From the NCBI GenBank assembly GCA_902793995.1, contig CADBFP010000001.1, positions 62,001-126,000 of the forward strand: a stretch of 64,000 bases of DNA, given 5' to 3'. The notes beneath the pieces are model-generated. The model was not told the origin of the DNA. It ran no database searches and saw nothing but the letters and a program-made list of their open reading frames with translations. Source of the stretch: an uncultured Lachnospiraceae bacterium (GTDB lineage Bacteria; Bacillota; Clostridia; Lachnospirales; Lachnospiraceae). Below are positions 55,447 through 63,819 of the stretch, piece by piece (position 1 is the first letter of the stretch; each line of letters starts with the position of its first letter). Position numbers and translations under genes: made by a program.

Positions 55447-56481
55447 ATGTCAAATCCTTATACACTGGTTTTTGGGCAACCGCCACTTGAAATGATAGAG
55501 CGCAAGGCCCAGGCGGATCGGATTATCAGCGAATTCTGCCAGGAAAGACCTTCCAACTATTTAAATCTGGTCACAGGCATCAGAGGCTGTGGCAAAACAG
55601 TGTTTATTACTCAGATTGCCAACAGATTGCGGGAGAAAAAAGAATGGATTATTGTTAATCTGAATCCCCAGCGGGATTTGCTGGTCTCTCTGGCGGCAAA
55701 ATTGAGCAGCGATAAGACCCTCAGCAAAATCTTCCGGGATGCGGAAATCAATCTCCAGGCTTTCGGATTTGGCGTAGGCATAAAAGGAACCGCCCCCATC
55801 ACGGATATTGAAGAAGCCCTGAGCAGAATGCTTCGAAGTATCCAAAAACATAAAAAACGAGTATTGATTACCATCGACGAAGCAAGCAATTCCCGGGATA
55901 TACGTATTTTTGCCAGCGCATATCAGATATTCCTAAGGGAAGGGCTTCCAGTCTTTCTTCTGATGACGGGTCTCTACAATCACATTGATCGCCTGAGAAA
56001 TGCGGAAGGAATGACTTTTTTGGAAAGGGCGCCCCGCACGGTGCTTGCCCCTTTGCATGCCGATGCTATGACAGCGAATTATGTCAAAACCCTTGAGGTT
56101 GGGGAGGATGTTGCCATGAGGCTGGCCAGGGCCAGTAAGGGCTATGCCTTTGCTTTTCAAACCATCGGGTACTATGCCTGGGAGCAGGCAGATGACCTGA
56201 ATACCGCCATGAAGGATGCGGGGGAGTATCTGTATGAGTTTGCTTATCAGAAAATCTGGTCAGAGTTGTCGAAAAACGATCGTGAGGTGGTGTTGGCCAT
56301 TCATCGTTCCAAAAGCGGGGAAATAGCCCGGGTGCGCCAAATTCTTGATTGGTCCAGCAATCAGTTTAATCCATACCGTGACCGCTTGCTGAAAGCCGGC
56401 GTGATCCTAAGTCCTCAAAACGGCCATGTGGAATTGGCCCTTCCCTGGTTTGGGGAGTATGCGGAAAAAATGAGTGACTGA
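55447..56481 (+). CDS. AAA-type ATPase with C-terminal winged helix, unknown role
   Basis: 344 residues. Walker A GIRGCGKT at 44-51, Walker B VLITIDEAS near 138-147 and sensor 1 LLMTGLYN near 170. An arginine-finger-like RLRNAEGMTFLERAPR follows. The C-terminal 90 residues look like a winged helix (LSKNDREVVLAIHRSKSGEI, RDRLLKAGVILSPQNGH). The pattern matches mobile-element ATP-binding proteins related to archaeal ATPases/STAND-like switches rather than a replication protein. ATG 55447 follows AAGGAGCG. It sits just after eight repeated boxes, which may be its own operator. No integrase or partner is adjacent. Confidence 0.85.
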   Translation: MSNPYTLVFGQPPLEMIERKAQADRIISEFCQERPSNYLNLVTGIRGCGKTVFITQIANRLREKKEWIIVNLNPQRDLLVSLAAKLSSDKTLSKIFRDAEINLQAFGFGVGIKGTAPITDIEEALSRMLRSIQKHKKRVLITIDEASNSRDIRIFASAYQIFLREGLPVFLLMTGLYNHIDRLRNAEGMTFLERAPRTVLAPLHADAMTANYVKTLEVGEDVAMRLARASKGYAFAFQTIGYYAWEQADDLNTAMKDAGEYLYEFAYQKIWSELSKNDREVVLAIHRSKSGEIARVRQILDWSSNQFNPYRDRLLKAGVILSPQNGHVELALPWFGEYAEKMSD

Positions 56482-56571
56482 CGGAGATACATCGCCCGAC
56501 ATGGGGATAGGATAATCATGAAATCATATCGCTTTTCCAAAACGCTGTCACCGTACTGATAATACATGCTC

Positions 56572-58116
56572 CTATATCTTCCGTACAAAAGCAACAATCC
56601 GGTTTGCTTCCTCAAAACCAACAGCCTGATGAAATGCCTGGCTTGTAAGATTTGAAAGCTCGCAATCGCTGGCAAACTCCGTGCATCCGCGTTTCCTGGC
56701 CCAGTCTTCACAGGCCAGCAGCAGTTTTCGGGCGATACCCTTCCGGCGTTCTGCCGTCGTTACAAAGATGCCCTCCAGGTAAGCGACGGGGCAGGTCTTA
56801 GTTCCTTCCACATAATCATATCTTAGCTGGCATTGGGCAAAGGCAGCGGGTTGATGATTTTTGTAATAAAGGAAAAGTGCCGCATCCTCTTTGCTAAGCA
56901 GCCTTTCGAATTCTTCAATCATCTCCTGATGCGTATGCTCCGGCCACAGGGCGCAGGCCAGTTCCGCAACATGGGAAGCATCCGCCGGACCGGCCTGCCG
57001 CAGATGGCCGTCGTTTCCGTGCAGCGTCCTGCTTTCAACGCCGCCGGCGGCTTGGTAAGCCGAAATAAAAGCATCTATATCGGCATATACTTCCGCTTGC
57101 AGGCCGATGCTCTCATAGATTTGGCGGTAGCTTTCCAGGATATCCCCAAATCCTTCCGCTGTCTTTTGAAGGTCGGCGGGATCATAAGCGGCCAGCGCGT
57201 CATAGGAACCGGTCTTGGTCAGGCTGCTGATATCAGCCATCATTTCATTGCAGCTGCTCAGGCTCATAAAAGCCAGATGACGGTCGCCATTTTCTGCCGC
57301 CAGCTGCATTTTACCATGCCAATTTGAAAACATTTCCTCATAAGTGCCGGACAGGGCTTCCGCATCCGCTGACTTTTTTTCCGGCTGAAGGGCCTGCCTT
57401 TCCGCCTCGAAACACGCCGTCAGCTCCTTCATCAGTACGGTCAAATGTTCTTTCAACAGGGATGCGGTCTCGGCCGTCAGCACATCTTCGATTCTCTCGC
57501 AAAGCTTTTCCGGCCGCTTCGGCATGGCGCCCAGTTCTTCATATCGACGGCGGACACCCATATGAAACCAGCTTTTGTTCAGCATAGCGATGGCATTTTC
57601 CGCAAAGTACAGGACGCCGCCGGCGAATCTCCGGACCTGGGGCAGCTCATCCCGGATCATTGCCTCGGCATAGCATTGCCGGGCTTCCTGAAGCATTTTC
57701 TCCGCCTTCCGTAAATCTGCTTCACAGAAGGGCTCCGCCAGGGTTTGCCGCACCTGAGCGCGAAGCCTTTCCAGCTCGTTTCTGTACTTTTCATCCGCGC
57801 AGTAAACAATCCGGGAGTCCATCAGCTTGGAAATATTCGGATCTTCATAGGCAGCGTCCCGGCGCAGGCTTTCCCAAGTCGTGCAATAAATATCATGGCC
57901 GACGCCCAGATCCTCCTGAATAAAGGCTTTTTGAAGCTGCCGCCCGCCTTCGTCATTGATGAGTATCAGCAGATCCAGATCAGACAGCGGATGAATATCC
58001 CCCGTCTGAAAGGAACCGTAAATTCCGATCAGGGCGATGGCCCCGGGGCAGAGTTCTTTCTCCTTTTCCAGCACAGCGCCAATGATTTTTTGATTTCTGA
58101 CTTCGAGCTTTTTCAT
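56572..58116 (-). CDS. Nucleotidyltransferase fused to an AAC(6')-like acetyltransferase
   Basis: 514 residues from ATG 58116 (GAGGAAAAG upstream). Residues 25-110 are a polymerase-beta-type nucleotidyltransferase: GIYGSFQTG and SDLDLLIL with Asp46 and Asp48 as metal ligands. A helical middle (about 115-375, resembling the substrate-binding part of aminoglycoside or lincosamide adenylyltransferases) follows. Residues 380-514 are a GNAT domain with YLEGIFVTTAERRKGIARKL, DWARKRGCTEFASDCELSN and GFEEANRIVAFVRK, very close to aminoglycoside 6'-N-acetyltransferases. The whole looks like a bifunctional drug-modifying enzyme, but substrates are not proven. No other resistance gene is adjacent. Confidence 0.85.
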   Translation of the reverse strand: MKKLEVRNQKIIGAVLEKEKELCPGAIALIGIYGSFQTGDIHPLSDLDLLILINDEGGRQLQKAFIQEDLGVGHDIYCTTWESLRRDAAYEDPNISKLMDSRIVYCADEKYRNELERLRAQVRQTLAEPFCEADLRKAEKMLQEARQCYAEAMIRDELPQVRRFAGGVLYFAENAIAMLNKSWFHMGVRRRYEELGAMPKRPEKLCERIEDVLTAETASLLKEHLTVLMKELTACFEAERQALQPEKKSADAEALSGTYEEMFSNWHGKMQLAAENGDRHLAFMSLSSCNEMMADISSLTKTGSYDALAAYDPADLQKTAEGFGDILESYRQIYESIGLQAEVYADIDAFISAYQAAGGVESRTLHGNDGHLRQAGPADASHVAELACALWPEHTHQEMIEEFERLLSKEDAALFLYYKNHQPAAFAQCQLRYDYVEGTKTCPVAYLEGIFVTTAERRKGIARKLLLACEDWARKRGCTEFASDCELSNLTSQAFHQAVGFEEANRIVAFVRKI

Positions 58117-58228
58117 CTTTTCCTCACAGGTGCGGGGCGGGCAGAACTTTTCCCCTTCTCCGTCATTATTGAGAAGTAGGCAAAAAATGGTGCAGCTTCT
58201 CAATAGAAATCTTCGGGACTTCGCCTAA

Positions 58229-58256
58229 AATGGGACGGAAAGAACCGTCCCCCTGT
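58229..58256. repeat. GGGACGG/CCGTCCC hairpin repeat, copy 3
   Basis: GGGACGG-AAAGAA-CCGTCCC with CTAAAAT before. Unlike copies 1 and 2 it is not followed by the ECF-type leader. Confidence 0.85.
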
Positions 58257-58348
58257 CTCAACTACTCCTTAAAACCCTGACTGTCATACAGCGTAGAAGA
58301 TTGCCCCCTGTCAAGCCCGAAATTCGGAACGGGGGCGCTTAATACCCC

Positions 58349-59335
58349 TTAGTACCCCTTTTTCAAATCAATCTGCCGCAGGAGGGGCAGGCCCTGGGCG
58401 TAGCGGTCCAGGTTTTCCAAAAACAGTTCCGTGATCCGTTTCACGGTATAAGGCAGGGACATATTGCCAGCAATATGGGTAGTAATGAGGAGCCGGGGGC
58501 AGTCCCAAAGGGTAGCCTGCTCCGGGATGGGCTCCGTTTCGAACACATCCAGGGCGGCAAACAGGCGGCCGGCCCGCAGTTCCTGCTCCAGAGCGGCCTG
58601 ATGGATCACGCTGCCCCGCCCCACATTCACCAGCAGGGACTCATCCGGCAGCTTTTTCTGGCGCTCCGCATTTATCAAATGATAAGTCTCCGGGGTGCCC
58701 GGCAGAGAGATAATCAATAAATCCGTTTCCGGCAGGAGAGCGTCCAGATCCGCCAAAGGCAGTACCCGGTCAAAGGAGCCTCCAGGATGACGGCCGCTGC
58801 GGTTCACCCCCGTCAGGCTGGCGGGACCGAAAGCCCGAAGCCGCTCCGCACATTCCTGGCCGATATCTCCGGTGCCCAGCAGGAGGATGCGGCTGTCCTT
58901 TAAGGAGCGGACCGGCAGGTTACGGATCCATTCCCGCTTTTTTACCACCTGCTGATAGGCCTCGTTTTGCCGCAGCATCATCAAACTCACCTGGATGACA
59001 TGCTCGGCGATGGTGGTCCCGTAAGCGCCGGAGGAATTGGTGAGCACTGCCTGGGGAGAGGCAAAAACCCCGGGGGCCGTATAAGGCTCCACCCCGGCAT
59101 AGGGGGTGCACATCCAGCGCAGGGCCGGCGCTGCCCCCGCCAGGGCCGTGCCGTCTGCAAAAATCACCTCTGCCTCCCGGGCGGCGGGCAGGGCTTCCTG
59201 GGGACTTTCAAAAAAATGGACGGAAAGCCCCGCGGCTGCGGCGGCCGCCCGAATCTGTTCCCGCTGGGAGGCACTTAGCTCCCGGATGGCGACCACGAGT
59301 TTTCTGTCAGCTGTTGCTTGAGTGGAAATGTTCAT
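58349..59335 (-). CDS. D-isomer 2-hydroxyacid dehydrogenase
   Basis: 328 residues. NAD-dependent oxidoreductase with LLLGTGDIGQECAERL (nucleotide loop, about 150), NVGRGSVIHQAALEQEL (catalytic Arg region, about 235), DVFETEPIP (catalytic Glu, about 263) and TTHIAGNM (catalytic His, about 285). The N-terminal substrate domain has the YAGVEPY segment. The precise substrate (lactate, hydroxyisocaproate, glycerate or a phosphonate) cannot be told. It is the last gene of a five-gene minus-strand unit, 33 bases after the PHP gene. The start at 59335 follows GGAGA(A)AG. Confidence 0.9.
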   Translation of the reverse strand: MNISTQATADRKLVVAIRELSASQREQIRAAAAAAGLSVHFFESPQEALPAAREAEVIFADGTALAGAAPALRWMCTPYAGVEPYTAPGVFASPQAVLTNSSGAYGTTIAEHVIQVSLMMLRQNEAYQQVVKKREWIRNLPVRSLKDSRILLLGTGDIGQECAERLRAFGPASLTGVNRSGRHPGGSFDRVLPLADLDALLPETDLLIISLPGTPETYHLINAERQKKLPDESLLVNVGRGSVIHQAALEQELRAGRLFAALDVFETEPIPEQATLWDCPRLLITTHIAGNMSLPYTVKRITELFLENLDRYAQGLPLLRQIDLKKGY

Positions 59336-59368
59336 GGCTTTCTCCTTTGTTTTTGAGTGACCGGCGCA

Positions 59369-60223
59369 TTATTCTCGGGGAGAATGGGCGATGGCTTCTA
59401 AGTGTTCATAGAACGAGAAGGGCACCGCCAGATTGCCCCAGCCGGAGCCCAAGGAAATCTTCGGTTTGGCCTCCCCGTGGAAATCCGATCCGCCGCTCTG
59501 GGCCAGGCCGAAGCGGGCTGCGATGGCCTTCGCCTTGGCGGTGGTTTCCTCGTCGAATTCCGTATAGAGGGTCTCCATGGCATCCAGCCCGGCGGCCTTG
59601 GCCTTGGGCAGAAACTCCAGCAGCTCCTCCTCCTTCAGGTTCAGGAAGGGATGGGCCAGCACCGCCACCGCCCCGTATTGCTTGATAAAGCGGATGGTGC
59701 CCAGACTGGTGAGCCGCCGGGGGGGCCGGTAAAAGCCGTTGCCCTCCTTCAAAATATTCTGGAAGGCTTCCTGGACGCTGCTTACATAGCCCTTGGCTGC
59801 CAGCACCCGGGCCACATGGGCCCGGTTAAACTCCTCCGCATCCGTTAAGGCCGCCGCCTCTTCGTAGCGGATATCGATTCCCCCCTCGTTTAAGGCCTGG
59901 ATCAGCCGCCGATTGGCATGATGCTTGGCCAGATGCATCAGCTCCACATAATCCGCCACCTCCGGCCAGTGCTCCTCCCGGAAAAACAGCCCCACGATAT
60001 GCAGTTCATGGCCCTCGTACTCGGAGGTGAACTCGCAGCCGGGCACGGGGATCACGGAGCTGGCGGCCCCGGCTTCCATAAACTCCTTCAGGCCTCCGGC
60101 GGTATTATGATCCGTTAAGGCCAGGGCCTTCAGCCCCTTTTCCTCTGCCAGCTTTATCAGCTGGGAGGGCGTTAAGCTGCCGTCGGAAAAGGTGGAATGG
60201 CAATGTAAATCGCAAAGATTCAT
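59369..60223 (-). CDS. PHP-domain phosphoesterase (RNase AM/YciV-like)
   Basis: 284 residues. The metal-binding PHP motifs are complete: DLHCHSTFSDG at 5-15, LTDHNT near 38, GCEFTSE, and late GGSDFHGE. The length and the middle insertion fit the bacterial 3',5'-nucleoside bisphosphate phosphatase/5'-3' exoribonuclease family, although a polymerase X- or histidinol-phosphatase-like activity is not excluded. The start at 60223 follows AAGAGGACAA. It is 12 bases after the cation diffusion facilitator gene. Confidence 0.88.
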   Translation of the reverse strand: MNLCDLHCHSTFSDGSLTPSQLIKLAEEKGLKALALTDHNTAGGLKEFMEAGAASSVIPVPGCEFTSEYEGHELHIVGLFFREEHWPEVADYVELMHLAKHHANRRLIQALNEGGIDIRYEEAAALTDAEEFNRAHVARVLAAKGYVSSVQEAFQNILKEGNGFYRPPRRLTSLGTIRFIKQYGAVAVLAHPFLNLKEEELLEFLPKAKAAGLDAMETLYTEFDEETTAKAKAIAARFGLAQSGGSDFHGEAKPKISLGSGWGNLAVPFSFYEHLEAIAHSPRE

Positions 60224-60235
60224 CGTGTTGTCCTC

Positions 60236-61378
60236 TTAAGTAAAATCCGTATCCATGGTAATTTGCAAAGTGTAATCCGGGAAGGCCTGCTGCACCTTCC
60301 CGCATACCTCCCGGTACACAGCGGCCCGGTCTTCGGCATCGAAACTGATGACAAAATCGAAGCGCAGGGTCTTCTCCGCCTCATCCATATAAAAACCGTG
60401 CATTTGCAGCACATAAGGCGTATCCATCACCAGAGCCCGCACCCGTTCCCGGACCTCAATGGCCTTAGGATCCCGGGTATTAACGGAGTAGACCCCTATG
60501 GCGGTGAGGGCCACATGGTGCTTTTCGTAAACATCCAGACTGATGGTGCGGATCAATTTGTCCAGTTCGTTGGCGGAGTAAGTGTCCGGCACCTCGATAT
60601 GCACCGAGCCGTTGAAGGCGTCCGGGCCGTAGTTGTGCAGCACCAGATCGTAAACGCCGCTGACCCCGGGGTAGGCGGCGATGGTTTTTTTAATCGACCG
60701 GGCCAGCTCTGCATCGGCCCCTTCCCCCAGTATTTTGGAAATGGTGCCCTGCAGCATATCCACCCCGGATTTGATAATCACCAGGGAGATGAGAGCACCC
60801 AGCCAGGCCTCCAAAGAAACCTTAAACAGCACAAAAACCAGGGCAGCCACCAGGGTGGCAGCGGAAATCAGGGCGTCCAGGGAGGCATCCGCCCCGGAGT
60901 TGATGAGAGAGTCGGAGTTGACTTTCTGCCCCACGCTTTTGACATAGCGCCCCAGGAAGACCTTTACCAGCACGGCTATCCCAACGATTACCAGTGATAC
61001 AGCAGAATAATCCGGTGTCTCAGGATGGATGATTTTTTTGACGGACTCCACCAGGGCGGTAATGCCCGCATACAGCACCAGCACCGAAATAAGCATGGCG
61101 CTCAGGTACTCGATCCGCCCGTGGCCGAAGGGGTGCATTTTATCCGGCTCTTTTCCCGCCAGCTTGGTGCCCACGATGGTAATCACGGAACTGGCAGCGT
61201 CCGAGACATTGTTCACCGCATCCATTACGATGGCAATGGAGCGGGAGGCCAGACCGATGAAAGCCTTGAAGGCGGCCAGAAGCACATTGGCCACTATGCC
61301 CATGATGCTGGTCCGCACAATGATAGCATCCCTGGTCCGTGCCGCCTGATGCGCTTCTCCCTGCTTTATTTTACGCAT
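60236..61378 (-). CDS. Cation diffusion facilitator family metal transporter
   Basis: 380 residues. Six transmembrane helices in residues 25-220 and a long cytosolic domain. The metal-site motif on helix 2 reads DAVNNVSDAASSVI and on helix 5 GADASLDALIS, with DxxxD in place of the HxxxD of zinc exporters, which suggests Mn or Fe. The C-terminal dimerisation domain (about 225-310) has HIEVPDTYSANELDKLI; an extra ferredoxin-like repeat after 310 (RFDFVISFDAEDRAAVYREV) makes it longer than usual. ATG 61378 follows AAGAAGGATG. Second gene after the acyltransferase-like enzyme in the operon. Confidence 0.9.
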   Translation of the reverse strand: MRKIKQGEAHQAARTRDAIIVRTSIMGIVANVLLAAFKAFIGLASRSIAIVMDAVNNVSDAASSVITIVGTKLAGKEPDKMHPFGHGRIEYLSAMLISVLVLYAGITALVESVKKIIHPETPDYSAVSLVIVGIAVLVKVFLGRYVKSVGQKVNSDSLINSGADASLDALISAATLVAALVFVLFKVSLEAWLGALISLVIIKSGVDMLQGTISKILGEGADAELARSIKKTIAAYPGVSGVYDLVLHNYGPDAFNGSVHIEVPDTYSANELDKLIRTISLDVYEKHHVALTAIGVYSVNTRDPKAIEVRERVRALVMDTPYVLQMHGFYMDEAEKTLRFDFVISFDAEDRAAVYREVCGKVQQAFPDYTLQITMDTDFT

Positions 61379-61399
61379 TGGTCTTACATCCTTCTTTTC

Positions 61400-63028
61400 T
61401 TAAAAACAGGCGATATTGCTGTCGGTGCGGGACTCCGTCCCCCCTACCAGCACGCCCTCCGGCTGCCGCAGGATCATTTGTCCCCGACCGAAGGAGGCGG
61501 TATTTTCACTGATTTCAATCTGATGGCCCCGTTGCCGCAGGCCTTCGATGATTTCCGGCGCAAAGCCCGGCTCCATCGTCACATGGCCCTCCCGCATCCA
61601 TTGCCAGCGGGGGGCATCGATGGCCTGCTGGGGGTTCAAATGGAAGTCCAGCAAATTGGAAATCACCTGTACATGGCCCTGGGGCTGCATGTAACCTCCC
61701 ATCACCCCGAAGGGGCCAAGGGGCTTTCCGTCCTTCATCAAAAAGCCGGGAATGATGGTGTGATAGGAGCGCTTGCCGGGCCGCAAATAATTGATATCCG
61801 CTGGATTTAAGGAGAAATCTGCTCCCCGGTTCTGCAGGGCAATGCCGGTGCCCTCCACTACGATGCCGGAGCCAAAGCCCATATAATTTGACTGGATATA
61901 GGAAACCATATTGCCTTCCCCGTCGGCGCAGCAAAGATATACCGTGCCGCTCTTGGGCGGGGTTCCGTGGCTCCATACCTTGGCCCTATCCTGCATTTCG
62001 GCCGCCCGGGCCCGGGCATAGCTTTCCTGAAGGTAATCCTGGGGATCTGCCTGCATATGGGCCGGATCCGTGACGAAATGAAAGGCATCCGCAAAGGCCA
62101 TTTTCATGGCTTCGATCTGCCGGTGATAAGTCTCCACGGATTCCTTTTCCGTGAGGCGGAACTGGTTCAGGAGATTTAAGGCCATCAGTGCCACTATGCC
62201 CTGGCCGTTGGGAGGCAGCTCGCAGACCTCAAAGCCCCGGTAGGAGACCCTAAGGGGCTTCACCCAGAGGGCCTCATGGGCCGCCAGATCCTCATAGCGC
62301 AGGTATCCGCCGTATTTCCGGCTTTCCGCATCCATCTGCCGGGCCAGGCGTCCGCTGTAGAAGCTTTCTCCCCGGCTTTGGGCGATTTCCTCCAGGGTGG
62401 CGGCATGGTCCGGCAGGCGGACCGGCTCTCCGGGCAACGGCGCCCGGCCCTTCGGCGCAAAAGTGCGGAACCATTCCTCAAAGCAAGGGGCTTTCAGTTC
62501 TTTTTGATACAGGACAAAGGCCTTCTCCCAGGCGCTGCTGATGGCAGGAGAGCAGGGGTAGCCTTCGGCGGCATAGCGGATGGCAGGCTTTAAAACCTCT
62601 TCCAGCTTGAGGCGGCCGAAGCGGCGGTTCAATTCCGCCCAGGCTTTCACCGCCCCGGGCACCGTCACCGGCGCCCAGCCGTAGCGGGGCATTTTGCCAT
62701 CCCTTCCCAGGCCGTCTTTATCCAGCTGCTCCGGCGAAATCAGCGCCGGCGATTTACCGCTGGAGTTTAAGCCGTACAGCTTCTGATCCTTTTCCGACCA
62801 GAGGATGGCAAAGGCATCGGAGCCCAGACCATTGGCCGTGGGTTCCGTCACGGTCAGGGCGGCGGCAGCGGCCACGGCTGCATCCATAGCGTTGCCGCCC
62901 CGTCTTAGCGCCTCCAGCCCGGCGGCGGAAGCCTGGGGGCAGGAACAGTTTACCATGCCCCCCTTTGCGTAAATCGGGTATCGCCGGGAAGGATAGGAGA
63001 GTTTCAAAGGGTCAAATAAAGTGCTCAT
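61400..63028 (-). CDS. Gamma-glutamyltransferase family protein (YwrD-like)
   Basis: 542 residues without an evident signal peptide, unlike the lipoprotein Ggt at 38773. Motifs: RRGGNAMDAAVAAAAALTV, GLGSDAFAILW, GTVYLCCADGEGNMVSYIQS with the nucleophile Thr near 355, and GVMGGYMQPQGHVQVISNL. It is closest in pattern to the cytosolic YwrD type that hydrolyses gamma-glutamyl compounds or opens cyclic imides. ATG 63028 is preceded by GGAGG; a more distal ATG at 63046 has none. It follows the dipeptidase-like gene by 21 bases and likely takes part in peptide use. Confidence 0.9.
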   Translation of the reverse strand: MSTLFDPLKLSYPSRRYPIYAKGGMVNCSCPQASAAGLEALRRGGNAMDAAVAAAAALTVTEPTANGLGSDAFAILWSEKDQKLYGLNSSGKSPALISPEQLDKDGLGRDGKMPRYGWAPVTVPGAVKAWAELNRRFGRLKLEEVLKPAIRYAAEGYPCSPAISSAWEKAFVLYQKELKAPCFEEWFRTFAPKGRAPLPGEPVRLPDHAATLEEIAQSRGESFYSGRLARQMDAESRKYGGYLRYEDLAAHEALWVKPLRVSYRGFEVCELPPNGQGIVALMALNLLNQFRLTEKESVETYHRQIEAMKMAFADAFHFVTDPAHMQADPQDYLQESYARARAAEMQDRAKVWSHGTPPKSGTVYLCCADGEGNMVSYIQSNYMGFGSGIVVEGTGIALQNRGADFSLNPADINYLRPGKRSYHTIIPGFLMKDGKPLGPFGVMGGYMQPQGHVQVISNLLDFHLNPQQAIDAPRWQWMREGHVTMEPGFAPEIIEGLRQRGHQIEISENTASFGRGQMILRQPEGVLVGGTESRTDSNIACF

Positions 63029-63049
63029 AAAGACCTCCGATAGCAAAGA

Positions 63050-63709
63050 TTATCGCCTCAGATAAGCTGAGGAACAGGGGAATTCAAAATAGGTATCCGG
63101 ATAGGGCTCCTCTGCCAGCCGGAAATGCCACCACTCGCAGTCGATGGGGAGAAATCCGTGGCGGACCATGACCCGCTGCAGGCGCATGCGGTTTTCAAAC
63201 TGTTCCGGGGTGACGCCGGGATAATCCGGGTGGGAGATAGGGCTGAAGAGATCAAAGGGGCTGCCCATATCCACTTCCTTCCCCGTTTTCATATCCAGCA
63301 GGGTCAGGTCTATGGCGCTGCCCCGGCTGTGACTGGACTGGCTGGCAATATAGCCCCCGGCAAAGAGCTCCTGCTTTTCCAGCTCCGGATAAAAATAGGG
63401 CTTCATACGGATGTCCGTATCCTCAAGGCCCCAAAGCACAAATTGGCGCACGGCGCAGGCCGGCCGGTAGGCATCAAACACCTTCAGCCGGTAGCCCTGA
63501 ACAAAGACCTCGTTGCTCACTGCTTTTAAAGCCCGGGCCGCCTCCCGGCTCAGCAGGGCGCAGGGCTCTTCATAACCGTCAATCCGCTCGCCGATAAAAT
63601 TATAGGACGAATAATAGCGGATTTCCTGCAGAATCTGGGGAATAAAATCCGACAGCAGCACAAAACCCGAAGGATCCATAGTCATATCATTTTTGTAAAT
63701 GCTTTTCAT
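63050..63709 (-). CDS. D-Ala-D-Ala dipeptidase-like zinc peptidase (VanX/DdpX family)
   Basis: 219 residues from ATG 63709. Zinc and catalytic motifs are SQSSHSRGSAIDLTL (SxHxxGxAxD) near 140 and CEWWHF near 197, with FDAYRPACAVRQF before them, the VanX arrangement. There is no signal peptide, so it is cytosolic. No vanH/vanA ligase genes are adjacent, so a role in peptide salvage or wall turnover is more likely than glycopeptide resistance. An extended -10 (TGC-TACAAT) lies 7 bases before ATG, suggesting leaderless translation. Start of a five-gene operon. Confidence 0.9.
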   Translation of the reverse strand: MKSIYKNDMTMDPSGFVLLSDFIPQILQEIRYYSSYNFIGERIDGYEEPCALLSREAARALKAVSNEVFVQGYRLKVFDAYRPACAVRQFVLWGLEDTDIRMKPYFYPELEKQELFAGGYIASQSSHSRGSAIDLTLLDMKTGKEVDMGSPFDLFSPISHPDYPGVTPEQFENRMRLQRVMVRHGFLPIDCEWWHFRLAEEPYPDTYFEFPCSSAYLRR

Positions 63710-63716
63710 GGAATTG

Positions 63717-63745
63717 ATTGTAGCACAAAGCAAGGGGAATGAAAA
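63717..63745 (-). promoter_or_regulatory. Predicted near-leaderless promoter of the five-gene operon
   Basis: Minus strand: TTTTCA, a 17-base spacer and TACAAT preceded by TGC (extended -10), seven bases before the start codon at 63709. The -35 box is weak. Confidence 0.5.
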
Positions 63746-63794
63746 GGAGGGAATAGGGATTAGGCAATAGGCAATAGGCAGTAGGGGGCAATAA

Positions 63795-63819
63795 AAAGGC
63801 GGCTTTCGGCCGCCTTTTT
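63795..63819 (-). terminator. Bidirectional rho-independent terminator
   Basis: AAAAGGCGGC, loop TTTC, GGCCGCCTTTT (a near-perfect stem with A and T runs on both sides). It ends the partial diguanylate cyclase gene on the minus strand. Confidence 0.85.

Noticed and set aside
58204..58348. Intrinsic terminator for the operon ending at 58349
   Set aside because: The GGGACGG hairpin on the minus strand is followed only by ATTTT and lies about 90 bases away; terminator function is possible but not supported enough to call.
63050..63709. Vancomycin resistance cluster
   Set aside because: Only a VanX-like gene is present; no VanH, VanA or VanRS-type neighbours in the operon.
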